From assembly GCF_003182135.1 (NCBI RefSeq), contig NZ_QGTL01000003.1, forward strand, positions 434,001 through 498,000: 64,000 nucleotides of DNA, in the 5' to 3' direction. Source of the stretch: Nocardia neocaledoniensis. Lineage in GTDB: Bacteria; Actinomycetota; Actinomycetes; Mycobacteriales; Mycobacteriaceae. Below the pieces are notes generated by a model that did no database searches, was not told the DNA's origin, and was given only the letters and a program-made list of their open reading frames with translations. This document shows, piece by piece, positions 1 through 7,256 of this stretch; the first letter of the stretch is position 1; each line of letters starts with the position of its first letter. Made by a program: the position numbers and the translations under genes.

Positions 1-465
1 GGCGCCGGTGCCGTTGAGCGCGGACATGTGGTCGAGCAATTCCTCGTCCTCGGTGGGGTGTCCGGGGAGCTCGGCGATCCGGTGCGGCGCGGCCGCGGCG
101 GAGACCACCAGCAAACGCACGGCCAACCCGGCGGCCTCGGCCAGCCGGACGAACTCGAACGCGGCGATCGAGCCCATGCTGTGGCCGAAGACGGTGAGCG
201 GGGCGCCGGTGTCGCGGGCGGAGCCGCGGAAGGCCTCGAAGGCGCCCACGGCGAGCTCGGGCAGGGTCTGCGCGGCGGGCTCGGCCAGCCGGTCCTGCCG
301 GCCCGGGTACTGCACGATGACGGTGTCGAAGTCCTGGCTCATGCGCTTGGCGAACACCCGGTAGGCCGACGCGCCCGCGCCCGCGTGCGGGAAGACGATC
401 AGCGGCGGTAGGGAATCGGTCCTGGGGGCCTGGAATTGCCTGATCCAGCCGAGTTCTCTTGCCAT
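1..465 (-). CDS. Type II thioesterase of siderophore/NRPS type (3' end outside window)
   Basis: The reading frame is open from an ATG at 465 down to the window edge (155 codons seen, no stop). The protein has the alpha/beta-hydrolase thioesterase layout: a start like MARELGWIRQFQ, a PHAGAGA oxyanion-hole segment near residues 26-32, and the nucleophile motif GHSMG at about 94-98 (Ser96). Enzymes of this family release wrongly loaded acyl groups from carrier domains of NRPS/PKS assembly lines. It is divergent from the MbtK-like gene, next to other mycobactin/nocobactin genes, so editing of the nocobactin-type assembly line is the likely job (inference). The Asp and His of the triad lie beyond the edge. 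No strong Shine-Dalgarno was seen. The start was chosen because the family N-terminus begins here. Confidence 0.85.
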   Translation of the reverse strand, partial: MARELGWIRQFQAPRTDSLPPLIVFPHAGAGASAYRVFAKRMSQDFDTVIVQYPGRQDRLAEPAAQTLPELAVGAFEAFRGSARDTGAPLTVFGHSMGSIAAFEFVRLAEAAGLAVRLLVVSAAAAPHRIAELPGHPTEDEELLDHMSALNGTGA

Positions 466-650
466 GTCTCTCCCTCACCGGCCGCGCAGGGTCACGCCGC
501 CGTTTCGCACTGTCCAACTCCGCGCAGAGGCACGGACCGGCCCGCACAGTCGTACGAGGCCGGGGCGAATCCTGTTGCACCCGAGACCGTCCCGCAATGC
601 CATGCCGGCAACCATCGGGCGATCGGTCGGGCAACAGTATCACCCGGCCA

Positions 651-669
651 TTAGTATAGGCTAGCCTTA
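651..669. promoter_or_regulatory. IdeR/DtxR-type iron box upstream of the mbtK-like gene
   Basis: The 19-mer TTAGTATAGGCTAGCCTTA matches the mycobacterial IdeR consensus TTAGGTTAGGCTAACCTAA at 15 of 19 positions. It lies about 60 bases before the MbtK-like start and about 185 bases before the divergent thioesterase. Iron-loaded IdeR would be expected to repress from here. The site is read by eye. Confidence 0.75.
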
Positions 670-729
670 CCATTGCGGTAACCACGGTTATGATGAACAC
701 CGGTTGTGATTGAACGGAGCGCCGAGCAG

Positions 730-1395
730 ATGAGCCCCGCCGGGACCCCTTACGTGCTACCTCGCGAGCAGACCGAACTGCCCGCCGACGTAGCCGCCGC
801 GCCGGCGCCGAACCTGCCGGTTTTCGCGGCCCCGTTCACCCTGCGCGTGGCCGACCCGGACGGCACCGATCCCGACCTGCTCGTCGAGTGGATGGCCCGC
901 CCGCACCTGCTCGAATCGTGGGAGCAGGACTGGGACGCCGACCGCCGTCGCACCGATTTCCGCGCTCAGCTGGCCGGAACCTATTCGCGCCCTTGCCTGC
1001 TCAGCCTCGATTTCGCGCTGCTCGGCCGGCCCGAACTCGGCGTCCGTGACATCGCCTACCTCGAGTTCTATCGCGCCGCCAAGGACGAGATCGGCCACCT
1101 GTACGACTCGGCTCCCGGCGACATCGGCTTCCACATCGCCACCGCCGACACCGCGGTGATCGGCAAGGGCATCATGACCGGCTGGATCGCCACGATGGTC
1201 ACCGCGCTCTTCGCCGCGAACCCGGACTGCCGCCGCGTCCTCGGCGATCCCGACCACCGCAACCAGGCCATCTGCCGCAGTCTCACCAAGGCGGGCTTCC
1301 ACCGGATCGACGAATTCGACGTCCGCCCCGACCGTCGCATCGCCCTCTACGCGGCGCCGCGCACCCCCGACGACCTGCCCGTCGCCCGAGCCTGA
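730..1395 (+). CDS. mbtK: MbtK-like lysine N6-acyltransferase (GNAT), siderophore biosynthesis
   Basis: GNAT-family acyltransferase that in the mycobactin/nocobactin pathway puts the acyl chain on the N6 of (hydroxy)lysine. The family signatures are clear: PHLLESWEQDW (MbtK has a similar PHLAAAWEYDW), the strand AYLEFYRAAKDEIGHLYD, and the CoA-binding end DPDHRNQAICRSL. Length is 221 residues from the ATG at 730, close to the roughly 210 of Mycobacterium MbtK. I prefer the ATG at 730 because GGAG at 716-719 is well spaced for it. A GTG at 706 would add eight residues but has no ribosome site. An iron box lies just upstream, and the gene is convergent with the lysine oxygenase, which acts on the same side chain. 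The family call is strong; the acyl donor cannot be read. Confidence 0.88.
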   Translation: MSPAGTPYVLPREQTELPADVAAAPAPNLPVFAAPFTLRVADPDGTDPDLLVEWMARPHLLESWEQDWDADRRRTDFRAQLAGTYSRPCLLSLDFALLGRPELGVRDIAYLEFYRAAKDEIGHLYDSAPGDIGFHIATADTAVIGKGIMTGWIATMVTALFAANPDCRRVLGDPDHRNQAICRSLTKAGFHRIDEFDVRPDRRIALYAAPRTPDDLPVARA

Positions 1396-1408
1396 GCACC
1401 CAGCCGAC

Positions 1409-1442
1409 CGAAGCCCCGCGCCTGAGGAGACGCGGGGCTTCG
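1409..1442. terminator. Bidirectional hairpin between mbtK-like and mbtG-like genes
   Basis: Perfect 12-bp inverted repeat (CGAAGCCCCGCG ... CGCGGGGCTTCG) with a 10-base loop, placed between two convergent stop codons (1395 and 1451). No long T run on either side, as is common in high-GC actinomycetes. Confidence 0.75.
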
Positions 1443-1450
1443 TCGTTGTC

Positions 1451-2719
1451 TCAGCGGGCGGTGACGCGCGAGCGGCTCCTGGCCGGCTCGGTCTGCAGCA
1501 CGCGGTCCGAGAGTTCGCCAAGGCAGCTCAGATTCGGGAAGCCGGGGCCCTGCGCCAGCGCGGCCATGTTCGGCAGGTAGAGCTTTCCGGCGAGGCCGGT
1601 GACGGCGAGGTCGTAGCCGATCGACGCCTCGATCCGCTGCTGAGTCAGCGGGCCGCCCACGGCGAGCTCGAGCTGGTCGGCGGTCTGCTGGTCGAACATC
1701 TCGAGGAACCACAGCGGCTGCCCGCCGGTGGCGTCGACGACCAGGTCGAAGGCGTGCACCTGATCGGCCCGCAACTCGTTGGTCAGGGTCAGCGCCAGCG
1801 ACTCACCCTGCGGCACGATCTTGGTGACCCGGCCCTGCAGGTGATGCACGCGGTTGTCGCCGAGCAGGCTCTCCTGCACCCGAACCGAGAACACACCGCG
1901 GTCGGTGCGGCGGATGACGTCGCGGCGCTCCTGGATGCTCAGCGCGTTCCACTTCACCGGGTCGCTGAACAGCGAGTTCTCGAAGAAGCTCTCGCCGCGG
2001 GTGTACAGGGTGGCCATCGGCGAGATCACCGAGATGGTGAGCATCTCGTGGCGGACCAGTTCGTCCAGCGCCGAGCCCGCGGTCTCGCCGCCGCCGATCA
2101 CCGCGGCGCGCGAGGCCACCGGCAGGCTGCGCTTGCCCGCCAGGTCCCAGAACTCGGCGATGCTGAGCACGCGGGGATGTTCGGCGAGCGCGCGGCTGCT
2201 GCGGCCGGGGCCGGTGATCATCAGCCCGTCGGCGGTCAGTTCGGTGTGGCGGCCGTCGGCGTCGACGACGTCGACCTGCCAGCGGTCCCCGGCGTGGCTG
2301 ACCTGCTCGACCTTGCCGAGCACCAGTTCCAGATCGATGGACTTGGCGACCCACTGCAGGTACTTGGCCCACACGTGGTGCTGCGGGCTCGGCCTGCCGC
2401 GGTCGATCCACTCGGCATAGGTGCCGTGCTCGATGAGGAACGAGGTCCAGCTGAACGCGGCCATCCCCTGATCGATCTCGCGGTTGCGACCGCGCGCCCA
2501 GGTGGACCGGTACGGGAAACCGATGTCCTTCTCGGGGCTGGTGCCGAGCCGGTGCTGACCGTCGGTCCAGCCGCCGGTGGGCAGCCAGTTGCCACCGACC
2601 GCGTGCGACTCGACGACGACCACGCGGGGAGCGGACAGGCCGAGAGTGCGCAGCACGTGCGATTTAGCCGCTACCGCAAGGGCTTTCGGCCCCGCTCCGA
2701 CTACCAGGAGGGTTTCCAC
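1451..2719 (-). CDS. mbtG: MbtG-like L-lysine N6-monooxygenase
   Basis: FAD/NADPH-dependent N-hydroxylase that makes the hydroxamate of mycobactin/nocobactin-type siderophores by oxidising the lysine side-chain nitrogen. The 422-residue protein starts METLLVVGAGPKALAVAAK (FAD fingerprint) and carries GGWTDGQHRLGTSPEKDIGFPYRS near residue 50, a stretch shared almost word for word with Mycobacterium MbtG. The NADPH fold is marked by AAVIGGGETAGSALDE near 205-220. Start is GTG at 2719 with GGAG nine bases before it. It is divergent from the siderophore-interacting protein and shares the iron box at 2765-2783 with it. Length is normal for the family and nothing is missing. Confidence 0.93.
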   Translation of the reverse strand: METLLVVGAGPKALAVAAKSHVLRTLGLSAPRVVVVESHAVGGNWLPTGGWTDGQHRLGTSPEKDIGFPYRSTWARGRNREIDQGMAAFSWTSFLIEHGTYAEWIDRGRPSPQHHVWAKYLQWVAKSIDLELVLGKVEQVSHAGDRWQVDVVDADGRHTELTADGLMITGPGRSSRALAEHPRVLSIAEFWDLAGKRSLPVASRAAVIGGGETAGSALDELVRHEMLTISVISPMATLYTRGESFFENSLFSDPVKWNALSIQERRDVIRRTDRGVFSVRVQESLLGDNRVHHLQGRVTKIVPQGESLALTLTNELRADQVHAFDLVVDATGGQPLWFLEMFDQQTADQLELAVGGPLTQQRIEASIGYDLAVTGLAGKLYLPNMAALAQGPGFPNLSCLGELSDRVLQTEPARSRSRVTAR

Positions 2720-2764
2720 CGGTTCGTTCTCCGCTCTCTCACGAACGCCATACAGACAAATATG

Positions 2765-2783
2765 TGACCTTAGGCTAACCTAA
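2765..2783. promoter_or_regulatory. IdeR-type iron box shared by divergent mbtG and siderophore-reductase genes
   Basis: TGACCTTAGGCTAACCTAA matches the IdeR consensus at 16 of 19 positions, including an unbroken 14-base core. It sits in a 68-base divergent intergenic region, 46 bases before mbtG and only 4 bases before the ATG at 2788. Confidence 0.85.
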
Positions 2784-2787
2784 CGGC

Positions 2788-3495
2788 ATGGGTAAGGGAT
2801 TGAACGGGCTCATCACCAAGGCCTGGGGCGGCGCCGACTACACGCTCACGGTGACCTCCAATGAGCAGATCACCGACAAGTTCGTGCGGATCGGCTTCAC
2901 CGTCGGTGGACTCCTCGCGGACCACCCGGTGCACCCGACCCAGTGGATCCGGCTCTGGATCCCGGACGCCGAGAGCGACAAGCTGCACCACCGCGGCTAC
3001 ACCCTCGTCGACCCGAACCCGGCGGCCGACACCGCCAGCATCGACTTCGCGCTGCACAACGGCCCGGCCGCCGACTGGGCCGTCCGCGCCAAGCCGGGCG
3101 ACCTGCTCGACGCCACCGTCCTCGGCTCCAATTTCCAGCTGCCCGAGCAGACCCCGAGCGAGTACGTCGTCTTCGGCGACACCGCCTCGCTGCCCGCCAT
3201 CAACTCCCTGCTCGACGCCATCGGCGACACTCCCGCACGGGTCTGGCTGGAATGGCAGTACGAGTCGGACATGACCATCCCCGTGCACAACAAGCCGCAC
3301 CACCAGCTCACCTGGCTGCAGCGCGTCGACGACGGCCGCCTGCTGCGCGAGGCGGCACAGGAGATGAGCTGCCCCGCCGAGGCGTTCGCCTGGGTGGCGT
3401 GCTGCGGCCAGACCACCCGCTCGATCGTGAAGACCCTCAAGTCCCAGCACGCGCTGCCCAAGACCGCGATCAAGGCGCAGGCCTACTGGAAGTGA
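2788..3495 (+). CDS. Siderophore-interacting protein (ViuB/SIP family ferric-siderophore reductase)
   Basis: Flavin-dependent reductase fold that frees iron from ferric siderophores in the cytoplasm. The 235-residue protein has the FAD-binding first half (WIRLWIPDAE ... HHRGYTLVDPNP with the R-x-Y-T flavin motif near 70) and the NAD(P)H-binding second half (YVVFGDTASLPAINSLLDAIG, ARVWLEWQ, FAWVACCGQTTRSIVKTLK). In Mycobacterium this domain is fused to the N-terminus of IrtA; here it is a separate gene. The ATG at 2788 is so close to the iron box that there is no room for a ribosome site, which suggests a leaderless transcript or a slightly later start. It is divergent from mbtG. Confidence 0.9.
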   Translation: MGKGLNGLITKAWGGADYTLTVTSNEQITDKFVRIGFTVGGLLADHPVHPTQWIRLWIPDAESDKLHHRGYTLVDPNPAADTASIDFALHNGPAADWAVRAKPGDLLDATVLGSNFQLPEQTPSEYVVFGDTASLPAINSLLDAIGDTPARVWLEWQYESDMTIPVHNKPHHQLTWLQRVDDGRLLREAAQEMSCPAEAFAWVACCGQTTRSIVKTLKSQHALPKTAIKAQAYWK

Positions 3496-3496
3496 G

Positions 3497-3517
3497 GCCT
3501 GGGGTCATCCCCCAGGC
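3497..3517 (+). terminator. Hairpin after the siderophore-reductase gene
   Basis: Stem GCCTGGGG ... CCCCAGGC with a 5-base loop begins two bases after the stop codon. A second hairpin (AGCCTGC ... GCAGGCT, 3553-3572) follows. Confidence 0.55.
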
Positions 3518-3621
3518 TGACCGCGCCTGCGCCTCGCGGCAGATGCGCAGGTAGCCTGCGCTGCGGCAGGCTGGTCGGACAAGTCGGAACACCGGAACCG
3601 ACCTGACCGAATCGAGCGAGC

Positions 3622-4974
3622 GTGTCCGTCATCGATGTCCTGATGTTGATCGCCGTCGTGGCGATGGCGATCACGTTGGTCGCCGTGCCGAGGGCCGGCA
3701 GGCGGGTGGCCCCGTTCGCCCTTCCGGTGCTGGTCATCGGCGCGCTGGGGGTGTGGGCGCTCGAGGGCTGTTGGCACTGGTGGCCGGTGTACCTGCTCAT
3801 CGTGGTGATGTTCGCCTTCGTGGTGACCGACGCCGCGGGGGCCCGGCGCCGGGTGCTGTTCCGGTCCGGGATCGGGGTGCTCGCGGCGCTGTCGGTCGTG
3901 CCGTGGGCGGTGCCGCCGCGCCCGGAGCTGCCCGCGCCGACAGGGCCCTATCTCGTGGGATCGGAGATCTTCCGCTGGGTCGACGAGGGGCGGCCCGAAC
4001 CGGCCACCTCCGCCGAGGACCGGCGCAATGTCGTTGTGCAGGCGTGGTATCCGACCGACGTGGCGTCCGGGCGGCAATGGGTCTACCTCGACGGGCACGG
4101 CCGGATGCCCGCGCGGATATCCGGGATTCCGAGCTTCCTCGTGCCGAGTCCGGACACGAACGCGACCGCCGATGTGCCGGTGTCACCGGCGAAGCAACGC
4201 TGGCCCGTCGTCCTCTTCTCCCCCGGCTACGGCGCACCGCGCGCCTTCTATTCCGGCCTGGTCGCCGATCTGGCCAGTCGCGGGTTCATCGTGCTCGCCG
4301 TCGACCACCCCTACGAAGTGGCGGTGACCGAACTCGCCGACGGCACCGTCGCCACGGCCGTCGAGAACATCCCCGCCGACGATCCTGACGGCGATCGCTT
4401 CATGACCGAGCGGCTCGAAACCCGCACGGCCGACCTGCGATTCGTCCTCGACCAGCTCGCCCGCCCCGAGGTGCTCGGCCCGCTCGAAGGCCGCGTCGAC
4501 CTGGACCGGATCACCGCGGCGGGCCATTCCTTCGGCGGCGCCGCCGCCTGGTCGGCCACGATCGCCGACCAGCGGATCACGGCCGCGGCCAATCTCGACG
4601 GCACCCTCTACGGCACCCCGCTGACCCAGCCGGTCTCCCGCCCCGTCCTCCTGCTCGAGAGCGACCACGCCGAAACCGGCCATTCCCAGCGCTATCTCGA
4701 CGGGAATCGCGGGCTGCTGGCACGCGCCCAGGCGCCCGGCTTCCGCTACGAGTTCAGCGAGGCGAACCACTACAGCTTCACCGATGTCGCCCAATTCCTC
4801 GCGCCGCCGGTACGTTTCGCGGCATCGATGGTGATCGGCGGATCGCGCGGACCGGCAGCCACCCAGCGCGCCGCCAACGACATCCTCGCGCCGTTCCTGC
4901 TCGGCGAACTCGGCGCGGTCGACCCCGCAGCGCGTGGCCATTCGGGCGTGGCGGGCGGGCCGGTCCCGCGGTAG
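3622..4974 (+). CDS. Membrane-anchored alpha/beta hydrolase, PAF-acetylhydrolase-like
   Basis: 450-residue protein with three or four hydrophobic segments in the first 100 residues (for example VLMLIAVVAMAITLVAVP and YLLIVVMFAFVV), followed by an alpha/beta-hydrolase domain. The oxyanion-side segment WPVVLFSPGYGAPRAFYS is followed by the nucleophile motif GHSFGG (Ser near 302) and a likely catalytic His in EANHYSF near 382. The layout resembles the platelet-activating-factor acetylhydrolase/dienelactone-type lipase group. Start is GTG at 3622 with only a weak purine stretch before it. It lies between iron-uptake genes but has no iron box, so a link to siderophores is speculation. Substrate unknown. 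Confidence 0.75.
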   Translation: MSVIDVLMLIAVVAMAITLVAVPRAGRRVAPFALPVLVIGALGVWALEGCWHWWPVYLLIVVMFAFVVTDAAGARRRVLFRSGIGVLAALSVVPWAVPPRPELPAPTGPYLVGSEIFRWVDEGRPEPATSAEDRRNVVVQAWYPTDVASGRQWVYLDGHGRMPARISGIPSFLVPSPDTNATADVPVSPAKQRWPVVLFSPGYGAPRAFYSGLVADLASRGFIVLAVDHPYEVAVTELADGTVATAVENIPADDPDGDRFMTERLETRTADLRFVLDQLARPEVLGPLEGRVDLDRITAAGHSFGGAAAWSATIADQRITAAANLDGTLYGTPLTQPVSRPVLLLESDHAETGHSQRYLDGNRGLLARAQAPGFRYEFSEANHYSFTDVAQFLAPPVRFAASMVIGGSRGPAATQRAANDILAPFLLGELGAVDPAARGHSGVAGGPVPR

Positions 4975-5048
4975 TGGCGATCGGGGCCGAGCTGGGTCAT
5001 GGTGGACGGTGGAACGTCACCGGAACCCACCACGACGAGGAGCGCACC

Positions 5049-5468
5049 GTGTCCGTTCTCGACGAGAGCACCCCCTTCGGCGCCATGGTCGCCAAGCGGC
5101 TGGCCGACGAACACGTCATCTGGCTGACGACTGTCGGTGCCGACGGCACCCCGCAGCCCAACCCCGTCTGGTTCCTGTGGCGTGCGGGGGAATTCCTGCT
5201 GTTCACCCAGCCGGCGGCCAAGCGGCTGCGCCACATCGCCGAGCGACCGCGCGTCGCCCTGAATCTCAACAGCACGCACTCCGGAGGCGACGTCGTCGTC
5301 TTCGCGGGCGAGGCCAGGGTCGGCGAACAGGCCGACGCCGAGGAGATCGCCGACTACGTGCGCAAATACACCCAGGGCTTCGTCGACATCAAGATGACCG
5401 AGGCCGAGTTCTTCGCCTCCTACTCCACCCCGATCCGGATCGCCCCGGACCGCCTGCGCGGCTTCTGA
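5049..5468 (+). CDS. F420-/FMN-binding PNPOx-fold oxidoreductase (Rv3369-like, TIGR03667 type)
   Basis: 139-residue split beta-barrel protein. Hallmarks are WLTTVGADGTPQPNPVWFLW near the N-terminus, FTQPAAKRLRHIAERPRVALNLN, and the C-terminal PIRIAPDRLRGF. Members of this group use coenzyme F420 or flavin in actinomycetes. Start is GTG at 5049, preceded by a GAGGAG ribosome site at about 5038-5043. It starts 74 bases after the hydrolase stop and may share its transcript. The exact reaction cannot be told from sequence. Confidence 0.8.
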   Translation: MSVLDESTPFGAMVAKRLADEHVIWLTTVGADGTPQPNPVWFLWRAGEFLLFTQPAAKRLRHIAERPRVALNLNSTHSGGDVVVFAGEARVGEQADAEEIADYVRKYTQGFVDIKMTEAEFFASYSTPIRIAPDRLRGF

Positions 5469-5473
5469 GAAAG

Positions 5474-5509
5474 CACTCGGCGGCCGCTGCGCACAGCGGC
5501 CGCCGAGTG
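5474..5509. terminator. Strong bidirectional terminator hairpin
   Basis: Perfect 16-bp stem (CACTCGGCGGCCGCTG / CAGCGGCCGCCGAGTG) with a 4-base loop between the convergent stops at 5468 and 5520. Confidence 0.85.
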
Positions 5510-5519
5510 TGCACCGTGC

Positions 5520-7256
5520 TCAGACGGCCGCGGGCTCCAGCCGCCAGCCAGTCGCGCGTTCGCGTTCGTTCCAGAACGCGGCGTAGCGGCCGTCCAGTGC
5601 CAGCAGCTCGGCGTGGGTGCCGCGCTCGACGATGCGGCCGCCGTCGAGGAACAGGATCTGATCGGCGTGCGCGATCGTCGACAACCGGTGCGCGACGACG
5701 AGAACCGTCTTGTCCCTGGTCAATTCGTGGATCCCGCGCACGACGACCGCCTCCGAATGCGGGTCGAGCGCGCTGGTGGCCTCGTCAAGGAGCACGATCG
5801 GGGCGTCCTTGAGCAGGGCGCGCGCGATCGAAACACGTTGGCGCTCACCACCGGACAGCGAGGCACCGCCCTCGCCGACGGCGGTGTCGAAACCGTCGGG
5901 CAGCCGCTCGACGATCTCGTCGACCCGGGCGGCCACGGCGGCACGCTCCAGTTCGGCCTCGGTGGCGTCGGGCTTGCCGATGCGAATGTTGTCGGCGACC
6001 GAGCGGTTGAACAGGTAGACGTTCTGGAAGACCAGCGAGAGCTGGTCGAGCAAGGTGTCCGAGGGCTGTTCGCGCACATCGTGTTCGCCGACCGAGACCG
6101 CACCCGCGTCCACGTCGTAGAAGCGGGCCGCCAGGCGCAGCAGCGTGGTCTTGCCCGCACCGCTCGGGCCGACGATGGCCGTGGTGGTCCCGGCCGGGAC
6201 GGTGAAGGTCAGGTCGGCGAGCACCGGCTCGCCGGGGCGGTAGCCGAAGCTCACCCCGTCGAAGACCACCGCGGGCGCACCCGGGGTCACCGGGTCGGTC
6301 GGCGTGGGCAGGGTCGGTTCGGCCAGCAGGTCGGTGATCCGGTCAGCGGCCGCGGCGGCCGAGCGCAGGGCGGCGCCGAGCTGGGCCGCCTGATTCACCG
6401 GTTCGATGAAGCGCGAACTCACCGCGATCAGCGCGATGGCCGCGGCGGCCGAGATCGCGCCGTCGGTCACCCGCACCACCGCCAGATAGGCGAGCACCAG
6501 GAACACGGCCTGCACGAACAGCGCGAACACGATCAAGCCGGGCACGGTGGCGACCATCATCTTGCGCACCGCGGACCGCTGCGCGACCAGGGCGCCGTCC
6601 AGTGCCTTGTTACCCGCGCCGACCGCGCCGAACGCGCGCAGCACCGGCTGCGCCTGCGCGAACTCGACCACCCGCGAATCGGCCTCGGCCGCGGCGGTGT
6701 GCAGCCGGGCGTCGGCGCCGGTGTAGGCACGATTGGCGAGGTTGTTCACCAGGTACAGCACCGGGGCGGCCAGGAGCATGGCCAGCCCGACGCGCCAGTC
6801 GATGAACAACATGCCCACCGCGACCACCAGCGGCACGATGATGCCCGTGAGCACCTTGGTGAGCAGGTAGGCGATCAGGCCCTGCATCTCGCGGACCTGC
6901 TCGACCATCACCCGCGACAGCGGCCCGGCGTCGCGACCCTCGAACCAGCCGAGCGGCAGCGCGTTCAGCTTGTCGCCGAGGCTCGTCTGCAGCGAGCGCT
7001 GCATCCCCAGCCCGATCCGCAGGCCGAGCACGGCCTGCAGGTAGCCGAAGATCACCACGCCGAGCACGGCGACGCCCATGCCGAGCGCCCACAGCCAGGC
7101 GGCGCGCAGATCGTCACCGAACAGCGCCTCCAGCACCGGCACCAGTAGCAGATAGGCGATCGCCTGGCACAGTGCCTGCACCACGATGGCGGCCAGCAGA
7201 CGCGGTATCAGCGGGGTGAGCTCGTCGGGGACGAGGCGGAAAACCTTGCGAATCAT
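5520..7256 (-). CDS. irtB: IrtB-like ABC transporter half (TMD-NBD fusion)
   Basis: 578-residue half-transporter: six membrane segments in residues 1-300, then a nucleotide-binding domain with Walker A (GPSGAGKTT near 355), signature LSGGERQRVSIARALL and Walker B IVLLDEATSALDP. It pairs with the gene just upstream, as IrtA/IrtB do in mycobacteria, where the heterodimer imports ferric carboxymycobactin although it has an exporter fold. Start is ATG at 7256, which overlaps the stop of the upstream gene (ATGA), so the two are translationally coupled. An upstream in-frame start would run 54 bases into the partner and is less likely. The order and the iron box upstream of the pair support the siderophore role (inference from context). 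Confidence 0.85.
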   Translation of the reverse strand: MIRKVFRLVPDELTPLIPRLLAAIVVQALCQAIAYLLLVPVLEALFGDDLRAAWLWALGMGVAVLGVVIFGYLQAVLGLRIGLGMQRSLQTSLGDKLNALPLGWFEGRDAGPLSRVMVEQVREMQGLIAYLLTKVLTGIIVPLVVAVGMLFIDWRVGLAMLLAAPVLYLVNNLANRAYTGADARLHTAAAEADSRVVEFAQAQPVLRAFGAVGAGNKALDGALVAQRSAVRKMMVATVPGLIVFALFVQAVFLVLAYLAVVRVTDGAISAAAAIALIAVSSRFIEPVNQAAQLGAALRSAAAAADRITDLLAEPTLPTPTDPVTPGAPAVVFDGVSFGYRPGEPVLADLTFTVPAGTTTAIVGPSGAGKTTLLRLAARFYDVDAGAVSVGEHDVREQPSDTLLDQLSLVFQNVYLFNRSVADNIRIGKPDATEAELERAAVAARVDEIVERLPDGFDTAVGEGGASLSGGERQRVSIARALLKDAPIVLLDEATSALDPHSEAVVVRGIHELTRDKTVLVVAHRLSTIAHADQILFLDGGRIVERGTHAELLALDGRYAAFWNERERATGWRLEPAAV

